Assembly (NCBI GenBank): GCA_032622095.1
Contig: CP136064.1
Span: forward strand, 142,555,954 to 142,619,953
Reading direction: 5' to 3'
From: Siphonodentalium dalli
Lineage: Eukaryota > Mollusca > Scaphopoda > Gadilida > Siphonodentaliidae
DNA length: 64,000 bases
Numbering within the stretch: position 1 is the first letter of the stretch; each line of letters starts with the position of its first letter. The translations under genes were made by a program, and so were the position numbers. The notes under the pieces were generated by a model. The model worked only from the letters and a program-made list of their open reading frames with translations, was not told where the DNA came from and ran no database searches. Shown here piece after piece: positions 50,501 through 59,067 of this stretch.

Positions 50501-51895
50501 TATACTTCCATATTAAAATATGGAAGTATAATAAGGGAATCGCGCGAAATTGATTGGTATGTTGATAGTATGGTTTATTGACATTTATGTGTTCAGTTGG
50601 AATGTTCTGGTGTGATCCCCACCCATGCCTCGGAATTAGGTGACGAGGGTAGAAAAGTCGACATATCTTGGCCAATTTTCGAGATATCGAGCTAATTTTT
50701 GCGTTATTGTGTTCGCATTTGCTGCCCCTTTAATATTTACCAGGGTTCTGGTGAAGTATTGTGGCGATATTCTACTATGTAGGCCTATATGTATGCTGTT
50801 CAGTACATACATTTAGAATATCTCTGGCTTCCATCGACATAATACGGAAATTAGGTAATCGTTTAGAAGTACTAGAAAGTCCCCATCGAATGACACCAAA
50901 AAAGTGACGATTGTTTGAAGGAATTTAAATCCACAGTGCATCTTCTCTAAACTTGATAAGAATGAAGGGGCCACAATTTCTACATTTGTCAACCGATTCA
51001 CAAAATTCATTCACAATGGCCCTCAGTACATATTATAGATACTTCACAACAATTTTGGTTCAAATCGGATACAATAACAAAAATGACAAATTTTGACCCC
51101 CTCCCTAGTGCGGACAAATTTCATTGGATCTTGGTCAAAATTTCACCATTTCATCTCCTCTCTATGGATAACACGCTCACATAAACCAAATCCAGTTTAT
51201 GTGCGTCGTCTAGGAGGAGATAGAGTAAAAAGCACTTTCTCCTCAATTGATGTATGAATACAATTTTCGATGGTCTGTAACTTGGACATTTCTCAACCGA
51301 TTTACAAAATTCTTTCAGGAGGATCATTAGCACGTCCTATAGATACACGACAGTAAAAATAGTTGAAATCATCGCAAAAAAAAATTGCGAAAATTTTGCC
51401 CCCCACCCAAACCCCAAAAATATAAGTCCGTCCCTGTTCAAAACTTTTTTTCGTATCAAGTTGCTAATGATTAACTGCATAGAAGCTCTCAAATCTGGAT
51501 ACCTTGCATGCCATAGCCAGACACATGATATGAAATAAATCGAGTTTTGCGAACCATGGACGACAACTCTGTGGCGAAAGCGCGGACATAAATTGTAATG
51601 TATGAACCCAATAGGCCATACTGAGTTGTACATCTGGTCCAAATTTGGAGTCTCTGCTGTTCATACTTTTCGAGATACAGCAACCCCATTTGTTCACAAA
51701 AGGGGAGATAACTCTGAAAATCAAGCACGGACAATATTCTATATAGTCTATTCAGTTAGAATTAGTATAGGTCTATATACGTACAAAATTACAGATCTTT
51801 ATATATTGTACTTCCAGAGATATAAGAGTTACAAAATTGCTAAGAATAATAAGAATAATAATAATATTGGAAAAAAATAATAAATTGAATAACAA
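50501..51895. repeat. Type C unit, fifth copy (1395 bp)
   Basis: Palindrome at 50501-50530. It has the same sequence as the fourth copy apart from scattered changes and a longer (AAT/AAG)n end. Confidence 0.9.
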
Positions 51896-52058
51896 TATAC
51901 TTCCATATTAAAATATGGAAGTATAATAATAATATTGGAAAAAAATAATAAATTGAATAACAATATACTTCCATATTAAAATATGGAAGTATAATAATAT
52001 TGGAAAAAAATAATAAATTGAATAACAATATACTTCCATATTAAAATATGGAAGTATA
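51896..52058. repeat. Cluster of three terminal palindromes
   Basis: Perfect palindromes at 51896-51925, 51964-51993 and 52029-52058, linked by ATTGGAAAAAAATAATAAA spacers. The 65-68-bp spacer-plus-palindrome unit has itself become a tandem repeat. Confidence 0.9.
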
Positions 52059-52700
52059 ATAATAATGAAAATAATCGTTTTTTCTTTTTTCTCCGCCATT
52101 AAATGTTTGGCCGAAATCGCGATATCACCATTTTGAGTGTCCCTTAAATGCCTACATTCCCTGAAAATTTCGCGTTCCTACTGCAATTAGTTTCTGAGTA
52201 TTTCCAATTAAACGGAAAACTGCCTCAATAGAAAAACAATATACTTCCTTGGTTACACCATGGAAGTATAATAATAACAATGAAAAATTATCGAAAAAGG
52301 GCCATAACTCTGTCAAAAGATATTGGACCAACATCCGGATACTATTATTTTTAGTAGACCTTAGATGCCTATATTCGCTAGAGATTTCGCGGTCCTCCTC
52401 CCATTAGTTTCTAAGTATTTCCAATTAAACAGAAAACGGCCGCAGTAGAAAAACAATATACTTCCTTGGTTACACCATGGAAGTATAATAATGAAAAATA
52501 ATCGAAAAAGGGCCATAACTCAGTCAAGAAACATTGGACCGACATGCGGATACCTTTATTTTTAGTAGACATCAGATGCCTACATATTCGCTACAGGTTT
52601 TGTGTTTCTACTGCAATTACTTTCTGAGTATTTCCAAATAAACGGAAAACGGCGCCAGTACAAAAACAATATACTTCCTTGGTTACACCATGGAAGTATA
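52059..52700. repeat. Three 180-215-bp palindrome-bounded units, right border of the satellite region
   Basis: Palindromes with CTTCCTTGG/CCATGGAAG arms lie at 52240-52270, 52457-52487 and 52670-52700. The first enclosed segment matches 14791-14972 almost base for base. The others match the unit built into array A (GATATTGGACCAACAT, CATGCGGATACCTTTATTTT). Satellite-like sequence ends here. Confidence 0.88.
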
Positions 52701-53011
52701 ATAAAAAAAATTTCTGCAGCCAACTGGGGGTTGTGGTCGGAGACGGTCGAGTCGGCCACCGGTTCGTTAATTAGTTGCTGGTTGTTATTGTTATTTAACG
52801 GAATTCTGAGTTGGTCATTCGCAAAACCAATATATTTTATATTCTACAATTACATTCTTGGGTTTATAATATATGATCTTGAGCGCGTTACCATTTCTGA
52901 TATTCGTTCTCTTGTTTTAACAGATTGAAAATTTCTGACAATTTTCCGCGCTTCCACTGTGCTTTACTCGTATTTTGATACTTTTTCAACTCAAATCAAA
53001 CGCCAGCCTGA
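52701..53011. other. Unassigned spacer
   Basis: AT-rich sequence between the satellite block and the minisatellite. I see no gene, hairpin or repeat in it apart from a short purine run at its left end. Confidence 0.6.
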
Positions 53012-53183
53012 TCGCAAAGACACACGCAATACAACTATATAATTCAGGCATAACATATATCTACCATAGACACACGCAATACAACTATATAATTCAGACA
53101 TAACAGATACCTACCAAAGACACACGCAATACATCTATATAATTCAGACATAACAGATACCTACCAAAGACACACGCAATACA
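53012..53183. repeat. 50-bp minisatellite, left part (about 3.4 units)
   Basis: Units contain CAGACATAACAGATACCTAC, CAAAGACACACGCAATAC and AACTATATAATT. It breaks off at CGCAATACA. The same minisatellite resumes at about 57130 at exactly the next base of the unit. Confidence 0.92.
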
Positions 53184-53186
53184 TAG

Positions 53187-53355
53187 ACAGAACTGCATTC
53201 CCGTTCGAACTGTCATTTTTTCCTGCACGAGATCGATTTTGGCGGAAGGATAATATTGAACGAGAAGCCGCAGGCTTCGAGTTCAATATTATCCTTCCGC
53301 CAAAATCGATCGAGTGCAGGAAAAATTGACAGTTCGAACGGGAATGCAGTTCTGT
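53187..53355. repeat. 169-bp fold-back (long hairpin)
   Basis: ACAGAACTGCATTCCCGTTC at the left returns inverted as GAACGGGAATGCAGTTCTGT at the right. Arms of about 80 bases meet at GAAGCC-GCA-GGCTTC (53264-53278) with only a few mismatches, two of them swapped dinucleotides (TC against GA). It could be a MITE-like fold-back element or the left terminus of the Crypton-like element. Confidence 0.88.
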
Positions 53356-53357
53356 AT

Positions 53358-53371
53358 TTATTTCACGCCGG
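53358..53371 (+). repeat. Left 14-bp inverted repeat of the Crypton-like element
   Basis: TTTATTTCACGCCG, reverse complement of 57117-57130. Confidence 0.6.
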
Positions 53372-54645
53372 CGGAACTTAAAAAATGCTAATGATTTGAG
53401 AAAACTTAAATAATTATGAAAATGAAAACGAAATCACGGAACTTAATTTTTGCCGTGGAACCAGTCTACCAATGTCTCGGTATGCGTCCTTCAACTTGGT
53501 GACGGATGCCGCCTCGAATGTAAATTGTTCGCAATTTCACAATATTTAATGTGTAAAATTAAGTATTTTGGGACATGACAGGAGATGGTTATGTATCTTT
53601 TGGATTTAATGAGCAACGAAGTTCGATAATCTGTATTTCTTCATGGAGGAGTGACTCAAGTTGACAACTTATTCCGAGAATTCTAAAATGAAAAGTTTGT
53701 GATTTAGTCAATGTTTGACTTCGAGCGTGGAAAATTCGAGTTCACACGGTGCAACACAGCTAAGAGAGAACGTTTACTGACAAAATGTCTATGATCAACT
53801 AAAATTAAATTCTTGAATCTATCGAACGGATCTAGATATGGAGTTGGTGAATCTCCATCAAACTTGCCACATCATGGCCAATTCTGACTCGAAATTCTGG
53901 AAAACTAGTGATTTTCGAAAATACAAAGTCAAAATGTTTCAACTTTCACTTTCACTTTCAGGTAAGTTTTTCTTTTCTTTAAATAAATCAGAAAAAAATA
54001 CATGTAAATTCCTATTTCAAGAGTTAACAATCAAAATTCCAATCCATTTGTCATTTGAATGATTTGTCAATGAATTATTCAAATTTTTGAAATATAATTA
54101 ATAAGTTTTTTCAGTTTATTTTTTTGAAATTTTTACTATTCACTAATTCAGGCATATTTTTCTAACTAGTGTCTAGTACCAGCTGAGTACTACCAGTAGT
54201 GGTGCAGAAGAAAAATTTAAATTCCACATATATCAATATTAGGACTGTTTGTCATTCGACATTACCAAATACCATACGGCGTACAACGATTTTGAATAAA
54301 AAAAAAAGGCTGATACTAGAACAATTTAAACCAGTTTGTTCAATACAAAATTGGAATATATAAATTTATAATATGTGTAGGCCTACATGTATTTCTCTCT
54401 GATTTTAGCATATAATGATTAGTTCGGCATTTAATTAATTTATAAATGTTAAATTAGTGTCACTTCCAAAAAATATTTGGTCAGTTTTTCATACTATTAA
54501 AATAGTAGAGGGAAAGATTGCCTATTTGCTGTCCCCAGGGAAGGGCATAAAATTACATTTGAAATACAAGATCAAAACATTTTCTTCTTAAATAGAATAT
54601 CAACATGTACATGTATGTAATAACAATTAGTGAATTTTACAATAA

Positions 54646-56613
54646 TTAGTCTGTGTCGCTGTCTGATTCAATACGTGCAATTCTCCTGTATTTGTTCTTG
54701 CTGTGCCTATTACTATTAGAACTTTCTGCATCTGAATCACCACTGTTGGCCCTGGGCATTTTAACGGTTATTTTAAATGTACCACCAGAAATGTTGGCAT
54801 TACTGAAAACACCTTGCATCAATCTTTCTTCAACTGTGTTACTAGTAGCTACTTTGCTCAATGTTGTACTTGTACTGGTACCTGTGTTGGGGACTACTTC
54901 CTTCAAACGAGTAGTGGCCTCACTGTAATAAGTGTTTCTCATCCCGGTACTAGTACTTGGCAGTAAAGCCCTGCAATAACTTTCACTGATGGGTATTTCA
55001 TTGGCTACGGGCATCAGTGGTTTGAAATTATGAGAACCGGTAGTCGCTGCATTAGCTGAACACAATGCTCTGGGAACAATCACATTTGTATTACCGGTAT
55101 TTGGATTGTTGCCTTGCAGAATAGCACACATCCCTTTCTGCTGATTTATGGAAGCTGTGGCATAGTTATTCAAGCTGTTCACATTTTTATGACCCGATAA
55201 TTGGGAGATAATTTGGGGGTTCACACCAGCATGGAGTAATTGTGTGCACATCGTCTTCCTCAGCGAATGATTGGTTTTATTTCCAGGGATTCCTGATTTT
55301 GTGCACATGTCTTTCACCATAGATTTCACTTTGTTTACACCAATAGGCTGAGCCTTGAACCATAAAATGTTCGGTCCCGTTGTCCAATGCATATTGCCAG
55401 AAATATAAAAAGGAGATCCAGAATCCATCATTTTTTGTGGTCGGTTTCTTGCATAGAGTTTGTACATTTCTATTGGGCATCTGTTTTTGTTGACTTCATT
55501 TGGAAATATTTTTGGACTGAATGGCCTCGTTGTTGAATTTCCATCTCTTGTTTTGCTAAGGCGTTCATTGAACTCAAGATATTCTGTCCCACTACTGTCC
55601 ACTTTCAATTCAATATCTCCAAATTTTAATTGTGAATTTTCATGTGACCCGCGGAATCCTAGCAGTTTTGTATTGAAAAACCACAAAGTGTTCAATAGTG
55701 CTTCTGGTGTACTGCTCCCCAACTGCCCTGTCTCCCACAGTTTCTCTTCTTCCTCCTCTGTCAATGGCTCCGCTTTGTTCGGTTTGTTCCCAAAACCCCG
55801 TTCTTTCAACTCTTTTCGCTTCGATTTCAGTACATCTCTGCTCATTTGAAATTTATCAGACGTCAATATTTCCTCTCCATATTCTGCATCTTTCAAATGT
55901 CTCTGAATTCCTCTGTGCAAAGCTGTTAAGCTATCTGGCTCGAACTCTGATCCATTTTCTTTACGTGCCGTCAACAAGAAACCACCGATATATGTATCCA
56001 GTTCAGTCGGTGGAATCTGTTCTGGTTCCCTGCCCTCACCATTCACTTGCAACCATTTTGTTAGCTTTCTGATGCAGGACTCAGTTTTTTTAATTGTATT
56101 GGGGTTTCTTTTACTCGCCACATACTTCTTCAGATCAGATACATTGCACACCGGTGCGAACTCAGTATTACTTGACATACTTGTATTTGAAGTAATATTC
56201 TCATCATTTGTTTGTTGATTTTCTTTATTTTGAACTTCTTCAGTCTCAGAATTATTACTAGTACTGTCTGCTTGCAACTCTGGCACTGTATTACACGTAC
56301 CTTGCACTTCAAGTTCTTCAATCTCATGCCGCTGACTTGCTATGTAGTTTCGTAAATCCCTTATGTTGTTTGTTGCTATTGATGGTTCAGATACTTCATG
56401 CTGATCATTGGAGTCGTGTTGACTTTCACTTTGTGTCGCTGTCACCGGGACAGAGGCAGTCACAGTGGGCACCTCTTGGTCTGATTGAGAATTTTCAACG
56501 AAATAAAAGTCATCAGCTAGGATGCTTTCAACGAACCGTTTGTCACTTTCAGTCAGCGATTCATTTCCAGATTCACAAATATAAAAATCTCCCAACGGGA
56601 AAGGTGAATTCAT
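54646..56613 (-). CDS. Crypton-type tyrosine recombinase (DUF3504-like), 655 aa, intact
   Basis: This is probably the integrase/transposase of the surrounding element, catalysing strand exchange through a tyrosine-DNA link in the nucleus. The catalytic set of tyrosine recombinases can be read: R321 in LLGFRGSHE, K354 in RLSKTRDG, H449 and R452 in NHSLRKT, H475 in LSGHKN and the nucleophile Y484 in SLNNY. Residues 1-155 are acidic and Ser/Thr-rich; about 158-270 resembles the helical core-binding part; about 280-490 is the catalytic domain; the C-terminus ends in a basic NRHSKNKYRR stretch and an acidic ESDSDTD tail. Such domains are found in Cryptons and in Crypton-derived host genes (KIAA1958-, ZMYM- and QRICH1-like). 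The start at 56613 is supported by an in-frame stop seven codons upstream (56632-56634). The frame is uninterrupted and single-exon. Family assignment is by motif recognition only. Confidence 0.88.
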   Translation of the reverse strand: MNSPFPLGDFYICESGNESLTESDKRFVESILADDFYFVENSQSDQEVPTVTASVPVTATQSESQHDSNDQHEVSEPSIATNNIRDLRNYIASQRHEIEELEVQGTCNTVPELQADSTSNNSETEEVQNKENQQTNDENITSNTSMSSNTEFAPVCNVSDLKKYVASKRNPNTIKKTESCIRKLTKWLQVNGEGREPEQIPPTELDTYIGGFLLTARKENGSEFEPDSLTALHRGIQRHLKDAEYGEEILTSDKFQMSRDVLKSKRKELKERGFGNKPNKAEPLTEEEEEKLWETGQLGSSTPEALLNTLWFFNTKLLGFRGSHENSQLKFGDIELKVDSSGTEYLEFNERLSKTRDGNSTTRPFSPKIFPNEVNKNRCPIEMYKLYARNRPQKMMDSGSPFYISGNMHWTTGPNILWFKAQPIGVNKVKSMVKDMCTKSGIPGNKTNHSLRKTMCTQLLHAGVNPQIISQLSGHKNVNSLNNYATASINQQKGMCAILQGNNPNTGNTNVIVPRALCSANAATTGSHNFKPLMPVANEIPISESYCRALLPSTSTGMRNTYYSEATTRLKEVVPNTGTSTSTTLSKVATSNTVEERLMQGVFSNANISGGTFKITVKMPRANSGDSDAESSNSNRHSKNKYRRIARIESDSDTD

Positions 56614-56924
56614 TTTAAATATTATTTTCTTCTATTTCTGAAATACGCCAATTTACGGAAAATACGAAGAAGTAAATAGTTGCAGACGATAACATCGTCA
56701 TAAAACGCTTTTTAAATAAACATAATTAACGTATATTGCACTGTAAGAGTGTTGATAGCATGGAATTTATTTTTTTATTTCTATTTCAGCAGTTAGTCAT
56801 ATTTTATAACGTTTATTTCTTTAGTATTTCAATTTTAATCGTAATTATTTTCTTCGAATCACCGAAGAATTTGACAGTTCAAAGGTCCGCCCACTCGGAT
56901 TTTACAAGTCCACTACGAGTGCGC

Positions 56925-56960
56925 TCTGATTGGTTGAATGCGTTTGCATTGGTCCAATCC
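56925..56960 (-). promoter_or_regulatory. CCAAT-box cluster, possible promoter of the recombinase
   Basis: Read on the minus strand, GGATTGGACCAATGC is followed by CAACCAATCAGAG. The two motifs (56946-56960 and 56925-56936) give two forward CCAAT boxes and one reversed, in a locally GC-richer patch about 310-350 bases upstream of the start codon. No clear TATA box is seen. Function is inferred from motif type and position. Confidence 0.4.
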
Positions 56961-57116
56961 GCTTTCGCGAGGGAGAACCAGCTTAAGAATTGCGCGAAAA
57001 TGCACGTGTTAAATAGTTCGTTGTCAGTTTTGTATTCTTCTAGAAGAAGACAGATTTTTTTATTGAACGTTTCAAATATCCATATTTTTAGGCGTATTTC
57101 GGGCAAATAAAGCTAC

Positions 57117-57130
57117 GGCGTGAAATAAAA
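57117..57130 (+). repeat. Right 14-bp inverted repeat of the Crypton-like element
   Basis: CGGCGTGAAATAAA, directly against the minisatellite (ACTATATAATT). Confidence 0.6.
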
Positions 57131-57430
57131 CTATATAATTCAGACATAACAGATATCTACCAAAGACACACACAATACAACTATATAATTCAGACATAAC
57201 AGATACCTACCAAAGACACACGCAATACAACTATATAATTCAGACATAACAGATACCTACCAAAGACACGCGCAATACAACTATATACTTCAGACATAAC
57301 AGATACCTACCAAAGACACACGCAATACAACTATATAATTCAGACATAACGGATACCTACCAAAGACACACGCAATACAACTATATAATCCAGACATAAC
57401 AGATACCTACCAAAGACACACGCAATACAA
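57131..57430. repeat. 50-bp minisatellite, right part (six units)
   Basis: CAGACATAAC recurs at 57141, 57191, 57241, 57291, 57341 and 57391, an exact period of 50. Units differ by single bases. The array ends at ACGCAATACAACAG. Confidence 0.95.
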
Positions 57431-58140
57431 CAGTTGGTGTGAGCAGACCGCATTTCAAAGTGGGATCGTACTGTAAACCTGCTGTAAACGCCGGAAGAAC
57501 GCCATGTATAACGCTTCATGTAGCTGGAATTATTGGGAATACGATATGATCAAAAACACTGTGTACACGAATTAACATCACAACGTCATGATTAATCAAC
57601 AAGTGTACTTGAATCATCTTCGCGATTCCGTCAATCTTCAGAAATCATCTCCGACTCACAAGTCTCGTCACTTCTCAATGGAACTGCATGCCACGTCCAT
57701 TCCATTGATACGATATAGTCAAAAGTAATTCGGCAGATCTATAGTAACTCATTGTGACATTGTATGTCACTGTTTTATTTACAAAATTCACCTGTTTACA
57801 ATCACAGTGTTTCTATCTCTATCTATCTAGAATTACCCTGCAACTCCCCTTTCGGGTATTACAGACAGGGTTCAGGTCTCGACTGTGGTCGGTGCTTTGT
57901 TGGGCTACTGTAACCTACATCCGGGTTCTTTAACGTGCACATAGTCACCCATGTACACGGGTCAGCCATTAAATTTTATGTCGGCTCCCGACCCGACAGC
58001 GTACCGCACTCACGACAACATACCTGGACATGATGTCGCCGTGAAGGGAAGTCAGTTTTGTATTCGGATATATATTGTGTGATCACGAATGATACTTTTC
58101 AGTCATACAACGTGGTAATCTGACCAAGTTTTGATTTTTT
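57431..58140. other. Unassigned sequence with a probable interspersed-repeat fragment
   Basis: I find no gene. About 57890-58045 contains CATCCGGGTTCTTTAACGTG and GGGTCAGCCATTAAATTTTA, which resemble a phrase I associate with dispersed repeats of marine invertebrates; this is a recollection, not a match that was run. Confidence 0.3.
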
Positions 58141-58330
58141 GTCAGAATACCCGACAGGAAATATATGTCTTAAACATCTTGTCTTGCAGTATATCATTCC
58201 CACAATGAATTATAATTAAATTATATTGCATGTGTATATAAATGTCTTCATGTAACTTTTGTATATATATATTGTACCATAATGGTCTCCATATTTGGAG
58301 GAATAAACATATATCTCTCTCTCTTCTCTC
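58140..58330 (+). mobile_element. Possible 3' end of a plus-strand retroelement
   Basis: CATAATGGTCTCCATATTTG with GGAGGAATAAAC contains a small hairpin (TCTCCATATTTGGAGGA) and an AATAAA polyadenylation signal at about 58302. A TCTCTCTCT tail follows. This layout is common at 3' ends of invertebrate non-LTR elements. No coding part precedes it. Confidence 0.3.
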
Positions 58331-58617
58331 AGTCACTAAATCAAGCATTGGTTAGATCGGAATAATCAGCAAGAATAATCATTATTCTGTGCGATTTCCG
58401 AATCAATTATCAAGCAAACATTTCTGTTTTTTGGTTTCTCAAAAATGTTCCGAATTCACAGAAAGTCATAAACGACCTTCACATTTATTTAATCTTCGAA
58501 CGTTAAATGTCACACATCAGAAGGGACACACTAAACGTTGTAGTCGAGTCCGACGACGAGTCCGACAAATAAAAGAAATTAAAAAAGATAATTTGTGACT
58601 CACAAGTGAACGAGTTG
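58331..58617. other. Unassigned spacer
   Basis: No supported feature. GACGAGTCCGACAA-type short repeats and GAGTTGACGAGTTGACG near 58612 suggest small-scale duplication next to the truncated copy that follows. Confidence 0.4.
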
Positions 58618-58789
58618 ACGAGTTGACGGCGGGTCTTGGCGTTCCTGTCCGTGGCAGAAGACCTCTGGATGCCAGCATCCTCTGTCCGGAATTCTACGCA
58701 GAGAATCAGAGAGCCCCTGTCAAACTAACAGCGTCCGCAATCCGGCTTCTCTGCATAGCAGCTAACGCGGCGTCAGGGATTAGCTCCAT
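58618..58789 (-). pseudogene. Truncated ORF1-like copy 1
   Basis: The minus strand begins MELIPDAALAAMQRSR as in copy 2. A 13-base deletion (present sequence CCTGTCAAACTAACAG against CCTGTCAGCTTGGAGAG in copy 2) shifts the frame, and similarity stops at 58618. Its upstream region, including a 5' hairpin, runs to about 59033 and is nearly the same as that of copy 2. Confidence 0.6.
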
Positions 58790-58830
58790 AATCCGTCCTG
58801 AGCCTAATCCAAAACAGTCTAACTCCGGCA

Positions 58831-58885
58831 TTAACACGAGGGAAGCTGCAACCGAAGTCGCGACCGCACAACTCACTCGTGTTAA
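58831..58885 (-). other. Leader stem of copy 1
   Basis: TTAACACGAG (58831-58840) pairs with CTCGTGTTAA (58876-58885), a perfect 10-bp stem upstream of the reading frame. Copy 2 keeps most of it; copy 3 has an unrelated 8-bp stem in the same place. Confidence 0.4.
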
Positions 58886-59005
58886 CGCTCTAACAGAGAG
58901 GAACTAATAAAGCCAAATAAAATATGACTTGTTCGCTCCACCCTCTGCCAGAGTTTTTAACTAAGTACTACTATGGGGGTTTGGGATTTAACCAGGGAGG
59001 ATTTG

Positions 59006-59024
59006 AAAGGGGCGGCACCCCTTT
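59006..59024 (-). other. 5' hairpin of copy 1
   Basis: AAAGGGG and CCCCTTT enclose CGGCA, next to CTACAACCCA. Copy 3 has a different stem (AGGGCT/AGCCCT) at the same position. Confidence 0.45.
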
Positions 59025-59067
59025 GCTACAACCCACTTGTGAATTTAATGAAATACATGTAATGGTA

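Larger units (their letters stand above)
53184..57130 (-). mobile_element. 3.95-kb Crypton-like element inserted in the minisatellite
   Basis: The segment interrupts the 50-bp minisatellite in phase and contains an intact tyrosine recombinase on the minus strand. Near its ends lie a 14-bp inverted repeat (TTTATTTCACGCCG at 53358 and CGGCGTGAAATAAA at 57117); on the left a 169-bp fold-back lies outside this repeat. No target duplication is apparent beyond one or two ambiguous bases, which agrees with the known habit of Cryptons to integrate by recombination without target-site duplication. The exact ends, and whether the fold-back belongs to the element, are inferred. Positions 53360-54640 (3' side of the gene) are AT-rich and non-coding as far as I can see. 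Confidence 0.7.

Noticed and set aside
18578-51734. Repeated antisense frames of about 81-86 codons in the shared tail
   Set aside because: They overlap each other in different frames in the same tail sequence and follow its copy number; no coding signature.
1-52700. CRISPR-like arrangement of repeats and spacers
   Set aside because: Units are hundreds to thousands of bases, spacers are themselves repeats, no cas genes, and the sequence is eukaryotic.
53838-54062. Open frame of 74 codons on the plus strand next to the recombinase
   Set aside because: Short, AT-rich, low complexity at its end, no recognisable motif, no sign of splicing or promoter.
53184-57130. Treating the recombinase as a bacterial phage integrase from contamination
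   Set aside because: The residue pattern around the catalytic sites, the acidic low-complexity N-terminus and the lack of bacterial gene organisation fit eukaryotic Crypton-type proteins, and the flanks are eukaryotic minisatellite.
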